Shown one piece after another: positions 28,611 to 37,549 of a stretch of 64,000 bases of DNA. This DNA comes from Terriglobus roseus DSM 18391 (lineage in GTDB: Bacteria; Acidobacteriota; Terriglobia; Terriglobales; Acidobacteriaceae), in assembly GCF_000265425.1 (NCBI RefSeq), contig NC_018014.1, positions 1,984,001 through 2,048,000 on the forward strand, read 5' to 3'. Made by a program: the position numbers and the translations under genes. How positions within the stretch are numbered: the stretch's first letter is position 1; each line of letters opens with the position of its first letter. Under the pieces are notes generated by a model, which was given only the letters and a program-made list of their open reading frames with translations, had not been told where the DNA came from and ran no database searches.

Positions 28611-29928
28611 GAACTTGTTCTCCGGCAAGTACGGTCTGCGCCGCGCTTGCTTCCTGCAAAAGGCTGCCAAGGGCAGCAATGGTTTCGTCAACGTGCGCCT
28701 TCGTAATCAGGAAGGGCGGCAGAAAGCGCAGAACGGTCTCGCTCGTGCGATTGAGAATGATGTGCCGCTCAAACATCATGCGGTCGGCCAGCTCCTTCGC
28801 CAGCTCGGCGGTGCGGATCTCGACACCGATCATGAAGCCCATACCGCGAACCTCCAGGATCGAGTCATGCTCCTGCGCAAGCCCACGCAACTGTTCGACG
28901 AAGTAGCTGCCCACTTCGCTCACATGCGCGAGCAGGTTCGCACGATTGATCTCGTCGATCACGGCAATGGCAACAGCGCACACCAGCGGTCCACCGCCAA
29001 ACGTTGTGCCATGCATGCCTGGCGTAATGGCGCGTGCTGCGGCCTCGGTGCAAAGGAGCGCACCCATCGGCAGACCACCCGCCAGCGGCTTCGCCAGCGT
29101 CGTCACATCCGGCTGAATGCCATAGTGCTGGTACGAGCACCACTTGCCGGTGCGGCCCATGCCGCTCTGGATCTCATCGCACAACAGCAACGCACCGGTC
29201 GAGTCGCACAGCTCTCGCGCCGCTGCCAGGAACTCCTGCGACACGGGATGGATTCCACCCTCGCCCTGTAGGCACTCCAGCGCAATACCGCACACCTCGT
29301 TCGTAAACGCCGCACGCAGCGCGGCAACGTCGTTGAACGGCACAAACACAACGTCCGGCATCAGCGGTGCAAATGGCTCGCGATACTTCAGCTTGTGCGT
29401 CGTCGCAACCGAACCCATCGTGCGTCCGTGGAAGCTGTGTTCCATCGCGATGAAGCGCGTGCCAATCGTCTTGCCTTCCGCGCGCAACATGCCCGCGTGC
29501 GCACGTGCCAGCTTCAGCGCAGCCTCCCACGCCTCGGTGCCGCTGTTGCAGAAGAAGACGCGATCCATGCCGGTCAACTCCGTCAGCTTTACAGCCAGTG
29601 TCGCGGTGCCATCGTGATAGAACAGGTTCGACGTGTGCAGCAGCGTTGCGGCCTGCGCCATCATCGCCTTCGTGATCGCGGGATGACCGTACCCAAGCGC
29701 CGACACACCAATGCCGCTCAGCAGATCCAGGTACTCGTTGCCGGCGTCGTCGAACAGGTGCACACCTTCGCCACGCGTCAGCAGGATCGGGTGGCGATCA
29801 TAGGTTTGCAGCAACAGCTTCTGCTCCGCCGCCTGGGTTGCAACAAGGTTCATGTCTGCTGCGCCTCCGGTGATAGTTCCATCCTGTTTCATGTTGTCGA
29901 GTTTCATGCGACCGTTGTCGAGTTTCAT
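28603..29928 (-). CDS. argD: Acetylornithine aminotransferase
   Basis: 441 residues from the ATG at 29928 that forms an ATGA overlap with argB. PLP-enzyme class III features: FFCNSGTEAWEAALKLAR for cofactor phosphate binding, LLCDEIQSGMGRTGKW with the cofactor Asp, and the Schiff-base Lys in TTLAKPLAGGLPMG. The first residues are a repeated MKLDN unit caused by a 21-base tandem duplication; conserved sequence begins after MNLVATQ (ATG 29853), so the real start could be any of four ATGs. Converts N-acetylglutamate semialdehyde to N-acetylornithine and may also act on succinyldiaminopimelate. Confidence 0.94.
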
Positions 29929-29935
29929 GCGACCA
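29894..29935 (-). repeat. 21-bp tandem duplication across the argB/argD junction
   Basis: Two adjacent 21-base units (29894-29914 and 29915-29935) differ only at their last base. Each contains a CAT (ATG on the minus strand), so the argD start region MKLDNGR is present twice in frame, and a third partial copy (TTTCATG at 29887) follows. Confidence 0.85.
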
Positions 29936-30707
29936 TGACCTCCGTTCCGTCGTTGACCCGCGAACTGATCAGGTCGGGTAAAACCGTTGCAGACTCAGCC
30001 GGTAAGATGCGTACGCGCTTCACGCCGGCCAGCAGGGCATCGCGGCATGCATTCAACTTCGGCAACATGCCGCCGCTGATCACAGCCTGTTTCTCCAACT
30101 GCGGAATCTCCTTCAGGGTCAGCCATCGCATCACCTGTCCGTCCGCACCCTTTACTCCGGGAACATCCGTCAGGAACACCAGCGCATCCGCCTTGGTCGC
30201 AATCGCCGTTGCAGCCGCCATCTCATCGGCGTTGATGTTGTAGTACTCGCCGTCAAAGCCAAGCGCCATTGAACTGATCACCGGCACCGCGCCCATCTTC
30301 CAGATCGCATCCAGCCAGCGCGGATCCGTTGCAGCAATCTCGCCCACAAAACCCAGATCCGGCGACGTCTTCTTCTTACGCGCGCGAAACACATGGCCGT
30401 CACCGCCGCAGATGCCGACAGCCGCCTGTCCTTGCTGTCCCAGCGATGCGACCAGGGACTTGTTCACGCGGCCTGCCAGCACCATCAACGCGGCATCGCG
30501 TGTCTCCGCATCCGTCACGCGCAGACCGCTGATGAACTCGCTTGTCTTGCCCATCGCCTTCAACGTCTTCGTCAACTGCACACCGCCACCATGCACAATG
30601 GCCACCTGGTGACCATCCGCAACCAGGTCTGCGATGGCCTTGCCAATGGCGTGCAGCAGTTCCGGCTTCTCCAGTGCGGCACCCCCGAGCTTCACGACAT
30701 ACTTCAA
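29925..30707 (-). CDS. argB: Acetylglutamate kinase
   Basis: 260 residues from a TTG at 30707 that overlaps the argC stop (TTGA), with GGAGGG seven bases upstream; the longer frame to 30737 starts inside argC. Amino acid kinase fold: KYVVKLGGAALEKPELL is the phosphate-binding Lys-Gly-Gly, VAIVHGGGVQLT the second glycine loop, and INADEMAAATAIATKADAL the nucleotide-binding motif. GVKRVRILPA occurs near the C-terminus. Phosphorylates N-acetylglutamate. An N-terminal arginine-feedback helix is not evident, so control may be mainly through ArgR (inference). Confidence 0.95.
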   Translation of the reverse strand: MKYVVKLGGAALEKPELLHAIGKAIADLVADGHQVAIVHGGGVQLTKTLKAMGKTSEFISGLRVTDAETRDAALMVLAGRVNKSLVASLGQQGQAAVGICGGDGHVFRARKKKTSPDLGFVGEIAATDPRWLDAIWKMGAVPVISSMALGFDGEYYNINADEMAAATAIATKADALVFLTDVPGVKGADGQVMRWLTLKEIPQLEKQAVISGGMLPKLNACRDALLAGVKRVRILPAESATVLPDLISSRVNDGTEVMVA

Positions 30708-31816
30708 AGGAGTCCCTCCGATTCTTTCCAACCACACATCACATTCATGTTCTGTACCGCCTGCCCGGAAGCACCCTTTAGAAGGTTGTCCAGGCAGGAC
30801 ACGAGTACCAATCGCTTGCCGTCCGGCGCCAGCTCAAATCCGATGTCGCAAAAGCTGGTCCGCACCACGTTCTGGATCTGCGGCAGATCGCCCGATCGGT
30901 GCACACGCACCATGGGGCTCCGCGCATAGAAACTTCGCAACGTATCTTCGATGGTCGCCGCATCCATCCCGTCGCGTAGCCGTAGATAGATCGTCGAAAG
31001 AATGCCGCGCGGAATCGGCAGCAGATGCGGCGTGAACTGGATCTGGTCGTTCGTAAGACCAAGTTGCTCCAGCAGTTCGCCCGTGTGCCGGTGTCCGAAG
31101 ACTGCGTAAGCGGAAAGATTGTCCGCCGCGTACATGTAGTGCGTCTTCGCCGAAGGCGCCTTGCCCGCACCACTCACGCCGCTTTTCGAGTCGCAGATGA
31201 TGCCATGCTCCACGTCCACCACGCCCGCCCGAACCAGCGGTGCGAGAGCAAGAATGATTGACGTCGAATAGCAGCCGGGATTCGCCACCAGATCGGCGCC
31301 CGCAATCTCGTCGCGGTGCAGCTCCGGCGAACCGAAGACCGCCTCAGCCTGGATCGCAGCCGCCAACGCAGGATCGGAGTCGGTCAGCTTGTAGACCGCT
31401 GCGTTTGCAGGATGATGCAGTCGCCATGCACCCGAAAGATCGATCACGCGAAGCCCGGCCGCCAGCGCATGCGGTACGTATTCACGCGATTGCTCGTGCG
31501 GCAGCGCCAGGAACAGGATCTCCGTCCCGTTCTCGCGCAACGTCTCCCACGAAAAGGGAACTACCGGTGGCGCAGGCTTGCCATCATTCTTCGCGATCTG
31601 CGGATGCAGATCATAGATTGTCGTCCCGTCTGCCTCGGCTCCCATGCGGCCAAGGAAGATCGGCTGGGTGTCGCCGAGACGCGGGTGATGCAGCAACAGG
31701 CGCGCAAGTTCCGCGCCGGCATATCCCGTCACGCCGGCAACGGCCGTGCGCACGTGGGACTTCGGTTGTTTTGCGAGGGTCGCCAACGGCTCACTCACAG
31801 CGGCAAAATGGCTCAC
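30704..31816 (-). CDS. argC: N-acetyl-gamma-glutamyl-phosphate reductase
   Basis: 370 residues from GTG 31816, overlapping the argR stop (GTGA). NADP-binding AVAGVTGYAGAELARLL is near residue 25 and the catalytic Cys is in VANPGCYSTSII. SGVSGAGKAP and the conserved PHLLPIPRGILST complete the family. A ~20-residue N-terminal extension precedes the usual start. Reduces acetylglutamyl phosphate to the semialdehyde. Junctions on both sides are four-base overlaps, arguing for one polycistronic message. Confidence 0.95.
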   Translation of the reverse strand: MSHFAAVSEPLATLAKQPKSHVRTAVAGVTGYAGAELARLLLHHPRLGDTQPIFLGRMGAEADGTTIYDLHPQIAKNDGKPAPPVVPFSWETLRENGTEILFLALPHEQSREYVPHALAAGLRVIDLSGAWRLHHPANAAVYKLTDSDPALAAAIQAEAVFGSPELHRDEIAGADLVANPGCYSTSIILALAPLVRAGVVDVEHGIICDSKSGVSGAGKAPSAKTHYMYAADNLSAYAVFGHRHTGELLEQLGLTNDQIQFTPHLLPIPRGILSTIYLRLRDGMDAATIEDTLRSFYARSPMVRVHRSGDLPQIQNVVRTSFCDIGFELAPDGKRLVLVSCLDNLLKGASGQAVQNMNVMCGWKESEGLL

Positions 31817-32250
31817 CCGATCAAACCTTCCATCCGCGCCTTCAGCACCGCGGCCTGCTTTGCATCCGCGCAGATCACCAGCACGGTGTCATCGCCGGCG
31901 ATGCTTCCCATCATCTCCGGCCAGTCTTCATAATCCAGGGCGGCCGCCACGGGCTGTGCCGAACCTGTCGTCGTAATTACCACCAGCAGATTTTGAGCCT
32001 GCTTCACTTCCAGGCCATAGTTCCGAAGCGTTTCGCCGATGCCGGGGGAGTCGTCATCCTCCTCCATATTGCCCGGCAGCGCATATCCATTCGGTCCCTT
32101 ATAAACATGAAGTTCATGAATATCGCGTGACAGCGTCGCCTGCGTTACCGTAAATCCGCGCTTGGCCAGCTTCTTCCGCAACTCGTCCTGGCTGAGCACG
32201 CTGGTCGTCACCAGAAGTTCACGGATTGCAGTGTGTCGTTGCTGTTTCAT
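31813..32250 (-). CDS. argR: Arginine repressor ArgR
   Basis: 145 residues from ATG 32250 (MKQQRHTAIRELL). A longer open frame continues to 33270 but is antisense to gltB and not protein-like. The N-terminal winged helix shows LSQDELRKKLAKRGF and TQATLSRDIHEL, the ArgR recognition helix. The C-terminal oligomerisation/arginine-binding domain has the conserved GSIAGDDTVLVICAD (GTIAGDDT-like). First gene of the operon it presumably controls, with two ARG-box-like sites upstream. Expected hexamer that binds DNA when arginine is bound. Confidence 0.94.
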   Translation of the reverse strand: MKQQRHTAIRELLVTTSVLSQDELRKKLAKRGFTVTQATLSRDIHELHVYKGPNGYALPGNMEEDDDSPGIGETLRNYGLEVKQAQNLLVVITTTGSAQPVAAALDYEDWPEMMGSIAGDDTVLVICADAKQAAVLKARMEGLIG

Positions 32251-32363
32251 GCGAAAAAGGGTCCGCCCTGGGTTGGTGCTGCCGTTGACCTGTTGTAGGG
32301 GGCGGAAGCGAGAAATGTCGTGCCGATTAACGGCTACAAATAAGATGTTCGGCGAACTTCGCC

Positions 32364-32401
32364 GATGCATAACTATACATCTAGTTGTATAAATATACAG
32401 A
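32364..32401. promoter_or_regulatory. Two ARG-box-like operators
   Basis: TGCATAACTATACA (32366-32379) and TGTATAAATATACA (32386-32399) both follow TGnAT-n4-ATnCA symmetry, with the second a perfect palindrome. Their centres are 20 bp apart, like the known tandem ARG boxes (20-21 bp) that fit an ArgR hexamer. A possible minus-strand promoter has TTGACG at 32412-32407 and TATACA at 32391-32386 (15-bp spacer), so repressor binding would cover the -10. Sites seen; binding inferred. Confidence 0.75.
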
Positions 32402-32520
32402 ACCCCCGTCAAGCAAACTCCCAAGCTGTGATCCGGAAATTTCGGCGAACGGTTAGGAATCCTTACAGAAAGACCGTCGCGCCCGCACAAAATCGCGGTC
32501 TCCGCGCAGTAGAATGAGCT

Positions 32521-35500
32521 ATGGACACGTGTTTTTTGCCCGCCCGCCCCGAGGTTGTCAGCGCCCGCACGTCGGTGCGCTCCCTTGTGGATCCCCGCTT
32601 CGACCACGACTCCTGCGGTGTCGGCTTTGTCGCGGATTCCGGCAACGTCGCCTCGCATAAGGTCCTTACGGATGCGCTGACAGCGCTCGCCCGCCTCGCA
32701 CATCGCGGCGCGGTCGCTGCAGATGGTAAGAGCTCGGACGGCGTCGGCATTACGTCCGCCGTGCCGCGAGCCCTTCTGCTGGCAGAAACAGGTGTCACAC
32801 TCGACGATGCACAGCCCCTCGGCGTCGGCGTCATCTTCGTGCGCGAAAAGGGTGCCAACACCTGCACGGTCCTCGACGAATGCCTCGCAGAGCAGGGCAT
32901 CACGGTACTCACGTGGCGCGACGTACCCGTCAAGCCCGAGGTCCTCGGCGAGATCGCACTCGGCACCATGCCGGAGATCCGCCACGTCCTCGTCACTGGC
33001 GCCCCGGAAGACTTCGAGCGCAAGCTTTATCTCGCGCGCAAGACCTTCGAGCGCCGCCTCGAAGCCGGCGAAGTCACCGGCTACGTCGCCTCGCTCTCTT
33101 CGAAGACCATGGTCTACAAGTCCATGTGCAGCGGCCGTCTGCTGCCCGAGTTCTACCCGGACCTGCAGAACGAAAGCTTCACCACGCCTTTCGCGCTCTT
33201 CCATCAGCGCTACGCCACCAACACCACGCCCGCATGGCACCGCGCACAGCCCGGCCGCACTCTTGCGCACAATGGCGAGATCAACACTGTCTGGGGCAAT
33301 CGCGCACGCATGGAAGCGCGCTACTCCACGCTGCCCTCAGAGTGTCAGCCCATCCTCACCCAGGACGGCACCGACTCCACCTCGCTCGATGAGACCGTCG
33401 AACTCCTGATGCACAACGGCCGCACCATCGCGGAAGCCATCCGCGTCCTCCTGCCGCCTGCCGTCGCAGGCCGCGACTCGGCCTTCCTCAAGTACCACAT
33501 GGACACCATGGAACCATGGGACGGCCCAGCCGCACTCGGCTTTACGGACGGCCGCTACGTCGGCGCCGCGCTCGACCGCAACGGCCTGCGCCCCTGCCGC
33601 TTCGCCATCACCACGGACGGACTCGTCGTCGCCGGCTCCGAAGCAGGCCTCGTCGATCTCGATCCCGAGACCGTCACCCACAGCGGCCGCCTCGGACCCG
33701 GCCAGATGCTCGTCGTCGATCTGCAGGAAAAGAAGATCTACGAGAACGAGGAACTCCTCGACCTCTTCGACGCAGACGGCAGCTACGCCGCGCTCATCGA
33801 CGACACCACCATCTCTGCCGAGTGGGTCGACCTGCCCGCCACCGACTTCGAAGCCATCGCCAAGTCCCAGCGCAACTTCGGCTACACCAAGGAAGACGTG
33901 CGCATGGTCCTCACACCCATGGCAACCGACGGCAAGGACGCCGTATGGTCCATGGGCGACGACACACCGCTCGCCTACCTCGCGAAGACACCCCGGCCGG
34001 TCTACGCCTACTTCCGCCAGCGCTTCGCCCAGGTCACCAACCCGGCCATCGATCCCTTGCGCGAAGCCATCGTCGTATCGCTGCACACCCGCCTCGGCCC
34101 CTGGTCGCACATGCTCAACAAGCAGGCATCACTGCGCGGCATGGCCCTGCCATCACCCTTTCTCTCCATTGGCAAGCTGGAGTCCCTGCGCCAGGGTAGG
34201 TACCCTCACAACGACACGCTGCGTCTGCGCGAACTCAAGTGCGTCTTCTCCTCCCGCTTCTCGCTTGAAGTCGGCATCGAAGCGCTCTGCACCAACGCCG
34301 TCGAGCTCGTCAAAGAGGGCGTAGAGATCCTCCTGCTCAGCGATCGCAACGCCGACACGGACCTGTTGCCCATTCCCATGGCCATCGCGGTCAGCGTCGT
34401 CCATCACGCCCTCGTCAAGGCCGGCCTCCGCACCGCAACCGGCATCGCTGTAGAAGCAGGTGACGTGCGCGACGTGCATCACGCTGCCGTTCTCATCGGC
34501 TACGGCGCGGGCGCTGTCTGCCCATGGCTCGCGCTCGAGACAGCACGCGCCACCGCAGGCCCTGACGGCGACGCAAAGGTCCCCGAGATCAAGATGCTCA
34601 AGGCCTTCGACGCCGGTCTTGCAAAGATCATGTCGAAGATGGGTGTCAGTGTCGTCGACAGCTATCGCGGTGCCTACCCGTTCGACATCCTCGGCCTCAG
34701 CAACGAAGTCGTAAACCGCTGCTTCCCCAACACACCCGCACCGCTCGGCGGCGTCGGCTTCGCAGAGATCGAGCACGGCATCCGCCAGCTCTGGGGCGCG
34801 CCCGTCTCGCCCGATCTCCAGGCAAAGATCGACCTGCCCGACTACGGCTGGGTCAAGTTCCGCAAGGCTGACATGGCCGAACCGCACGCATGGCAGCCCT
34901 CGAACGTGAAGGCGCTGCAATCCGTCGTGGGCTCCGCCCGCAACGTGCCCATGCCGGAAGACGCCGCAAAAGCGTTCCAGATCTACTCAACCGCCGTTGC
35001 CACCAAGGAAACGCCGACGGTCCTCCGTGAACTTCTGGAGATCCGTCCCGCAGGGCCCGAGCTCGATCTCGACAAGGTTGAGTCCCCACGCTCCATGATG
35101 AAGCGCTTCGCCGCCTCGGCCATGTCGCTCGGCTCGCTCAGCCCTGAGGCGCACACCACCATCACCATCGCCATGAACAGCATCGGCGGCAAGTCCAACA
35201 CGGGCGAGGGCGGCGAAGATTCCGACGTCTACCGTCCGCACCCTGGCAACCGTCGCGTGCTCATGCCCGGTGAGGCCTCGGCCTTCGTCAACAAGCCATC
35301 CCCCGGCGGCGTCGCTGTCGCGGAGCCCATCGTCGAAGCACCCGCCGTCCACTCGTTCCTCAACAACAAGATCAAGCAGGTCGCCAGCGGTCGCTTCGGT
35401 GTCACCGCCGAATACCTCGCACACGCTGAAGAGATCGAGATCAAGGTCGCACAGGGCGCCAAACCCGGCGAAGGTGGCCAGCTCCCCGGCCACAAGGTCA

Positions 35501-37050
35501 CCGGCCTCATCGCCCGTCTGCGTCACGCCCAGCCCGGCGTGCCGTTGATCTCGCCGCCACCGCATCACGACATCTACTCCATTGAAGATCTCGCGGAGCT
35601 CATCCACGACCTCAAGCGCGTCAATCCGCGCGCTGCGGTAGGCGTCAAGCTCGTCTCAAGCTGTGGCGTCGGTACCGTCGCCGCAGGTGTAGCGAAGGCC
35701 TACGCAGACTACGTCGTCATCGCCGGCAACGTCGGCGGCACCGGCGCAGCGGCACTCTCGTCCATCAAGTACGCAGGCAATCCCTGGGAGCTCGGCCTCG
35801 CCGAAGCTCACCAGACGCTCATGGCAAACGGCATGCGTGGACGCGTCCGTCTGCGTACCGACGGCGGACTCTCCACCGCACGCGATGTGCTGATCGCAGC
35901 CATGCTTGGCGCGGACGAGTTCGCCTTCGGCACCGCTGTCCTCGTCGTCCTCGGTTGCGACATGGCGCGGCAGTGTCACCTCAACACCTGTCCCACCGGC
36001 ATCGCGACGCAGAAACCCGAACTCCGCGCACGCTTCCGCGGCAAGCCGGAGCACGTCGTCCGTTTCTTCGAACAGCTCTCAGGCGACCTGCAGCAGATGC
36101 TTGCGCGCTACGGCCTCGCATCCATTGAAGAAGCCATCGGCCGCGTCGACCTGCTCGAGCAGGTACGCTTCGACGGTGGTCTCGACCTGTCGCCCATGCT
36201 GGTGCAGGAAGGAAACGGCCCCCGCAAGTGGGACGGCATCCGCAACGACCGTCCCGAGACAGAACCCGCTCTGGACGACGCGTGGGTCGCACCTGCCGTC
36301 GCCGCCTTCGAAAAGGGCGAGGCCTACTCGGTCAGCGGCATGATCGCCAACAAGGATCGTGCCGTCGGCGCCCGCATCGCGGGTGAGATGACTATCCTGC
36401 AGGCAAAGGCCGAATCGCCCATGCCACTGCCGGACGTCACCATCAAGCTCACCGGCACGGCCGGACAGAGCTTCGGAGCCTTCGCCATCGAAGGCATGAA
36501 GCTGGAGCTGACCGGCGAAGCGAACGACTTCGTCGGCAAGGGCCTCAGCGGTGGAGAAATCGTCATCCGCGCACGTGGCCTCGCAAAGACCAAGAGCGGC
36601 GCACACGTCCTCCTCGGCAACGTCGCTCTTTACGGTGCAACTGCCGGCAAGCTCTTCGTCGCGGGGCAGGCTGGCGAGCGCTTCGCCGTCCGCAACTCCG
36701 GCGCCACCGCGGTCGTCGCTGCGGTAGGGGATCACGGCTGTGAGTACATGACCGGCGGTACCGTCGTTGTGCTCGGATCCATCGGCCTGAACTTCGGCGC
36801 AGGCATGACCGGCGGTATCGCGTGGCTCTACGACGCGGAGGGCACGGTACTCTCGGGCTCCCGCTATCACGCCGACTTCCTGCAGGCCATCCCCTTCGCC
36901 GAAACCGACGAAGCAGCCCAGGCCGAACTGAAGTCGCTGCTGGAAGAACACGGCGCCAAGAGCGAAAGCACACGCGCCGCACGCTTCCTCTCCGACTGGG
37001 ACACCCACTCGAAGAAATTCCTACGCATGGTGCCCATCTCGCAGGTGTAA
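32521..37050 (+). CDS. gltB: Glutamate synthase large (alpha) subunit
   Basis: 1509 residues. The class II glutaminase Cys is C32 in FDHDSCGVGF, so a ~31-residue propeptide is removed. Central domain, then the FMN domain with PSPGGVAVAEP and GEGGQLPGHKV. The 3Fe-4S ligands are CDMARQCHLNTCPTG, and a GXGXG-type beta-helix closes the C-terminus (GGEIVIRARG, GGTVVVLG). Makes glutamate from glutamine and 2-oxoglutarate. gltD, the NADPH-delivering small subunit, is not next to it. Divergent from argR, so the shared spacer with ARG boxes may also affect this gene (inference). Confidence 0.96.
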   Translation: MDTCFLPARPEVVSARTSVRSLVDPRFDHDSCGVGFVADSGNVASHKVLTDALTALARLAHRGAVAADGKSSDGVGITSAVPRALLLAETGVTLDDAQPLGVGVIFVREKGANTCTVLDECLAEQGITVLTWRDVPVKPEVLGEIALGTMPEIRHVLVTGAPEDFERKLYLARKTFERRLEAGEVTGYVASLSSKTMVYKSMCSGRLLPEFYPDLQNESFTTPFALFHQRYATNTTPAWHRAQPGRTLAHNGEINTVWGNRARMEARYSTLPSECQPILTQDGTDSTSLDETVELLMHNGRTIAEAIRVLLPPAVAGRDSAFLKYHMDTMEPWDGPAALGFTDGRYVGAALDRNGLRPCRFAITTDGLVVAGSEAGLVDLDPETVTHSGRLGPGQMLVVDLQEKKIYENEELLDLFDADGSYAALIDDTTISAEWVDLPATDFEAIAKSQRNFGYTKEDVRMVLTPMATDGKDAVWSMGDDTPLAYLAKTPRPVYAYFRQRFAQVTNPAIDPLREAIVVSLHTRLGPWSHMLNKQASLRGMALPSPFLSIGKLESLRQGRYPHNDTLRLRELKCVFSSRFSLEVGIEALCTNAVELVKEGVEILLLSDRNADTDLLPIPMAIAVSVVHHALVKAGLRTATGIAVEAGDVRDVHHAAVLIGYGAGAVCPWLALETARATAGPDGDAKVPEIKMLKAFDAGLAKIMSKMGVSVVDSYRGAYPFDILGLSNEVVNRCFPNTPAPLGGVGFAEIEHGIRQLWGAPVSPDLQAKIDLPDYGWVKFRKADMAEPHAWQPSNVKALQSVVGSARNVPMPEDAAKAFQIYSTAVATKETPTVLRELLEIRPAGPELDLDKVESPRSMMKRFAASAMSLGSLSPEAHTTITIAMNSIGGKSNTGEGGEDSDVYRPHPGNRRVLMPGEASAFVNKPSPGGVAVAEPIVEAPAVHSFLNNKIKQVASGRFGVTAEYLAHAEEIEIKVAQGAKPGEGGQLPGHKVTGLIARLRHAQPGVPLISPPPHHDIYSIEDLAELIHDLKRVNPRAAVGVKLVSSCGVGTVAAGVAKAYADYVVIAGNVGGTGAAALSSIKYAGNPWELGLAEAHQTLMANGMRGRVRLRTDGGLSTARDVLIAAMLGADEFAFGTAVLVVLGCDMARQCHLNTCPTGIATQKPELRARFRGKPEHVVRFFEQLSGDLQQMLARYGLASIEEAIGRVDLLEQVRFDGGLDLSPMLVQEGNGPRKWDGIRNDRPETEPALDDAWVAPAVAAFEKGEAYSVSGMIANKDRAVGARIAGEMTILQAKAESPMPLPDVTIKLTGTAGQSFGAFAIEGMKLELTGEANDFVGKGLSGGEIVIRARGLAKTKSGAHVLLGNVALYGATAGKLFVAGQAGERFAVRNSGATAVVAAVGDHGCEYMTGGTVVVLGSIGLNFGAGMTGGIAWLYDAEGTVLSGSRYHADFLQAIPFAETDEAAQAELKSLLEEHGAKSESTRAARFLSDWDTHSKKFLRMVPISQV

Positions 37051-37490
37051 TCGAACACTGGCAACACGCGCATCGCAACGATGCTCTCCCGCACTTATAA
37101 GAGTAACGAGCTGACAGGCGATAAGAAGGCGAAGCAAAACTGTCGGACAGTCCCAACGTGGCCAGCGCGGCAGATGCTGAAAAGGTGTCACGTATGTGGA
37201 TTGCTGTTCTTGATATCGCGACTTCCAGCGGCGTGTGTGCCGATGGAAGTCGCCGATGTGTTCGGGAGCAAACGTGTCGGCTGCTCTCCCAGCACTGGGT
37301 GAAAGGCACATCGACGCTTTGCTCACAGGAGCGAAGACGTTAAAGCCAGAGCCAAAGGCAGAGTCGAAACGTGGCAATTGTACGTAGTGGACGTATCCCG
37401 GGGCACTCTCGTCAAAAGCACTCCCCTCTGCGATGCACACCAAATTGCGATGCGGAGGCGCGTCGCATCGAGGATGTCTTTACGAAGAAG
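37051..37490. other. Gene-poor gap after gltB
   Basis: About 440 bases between gltB and the beta-helix gene. Short open frames occur on both strands but none has a Shine-Dalgarno, family motif or sensible composition. No clear T-tailed terminator for gltB was found. Confidence 0.6.
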
Positions 37491-37544
37491 ATCTCGCTTG
37501 GCTGTCTGCTCTTACGGTCAGGAGAGCAGACAGCCAAGCGAGAT
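37491..37544 (-). terminator. Very long hairpin after the beta-helix gene
   Basis: A 22-bp perfect stem (37491-37512 with 37523-37544) around a ten-base loop, five bases after the minus-strand stop. On the minus strand it is followed by TCTTCTTCG, a weak pyrimidine tail. Most likely a terminator or mRNA 3'-end structure. Confidence 0.65.
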
Positions 37545-37549
37545 GAGTC

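Noticed and set aside
32251-33270. In-frame extension of argR by 340 codons
   Set aside because: Antisense to gltB; normal ArgR length (145) and start context are at 32250.
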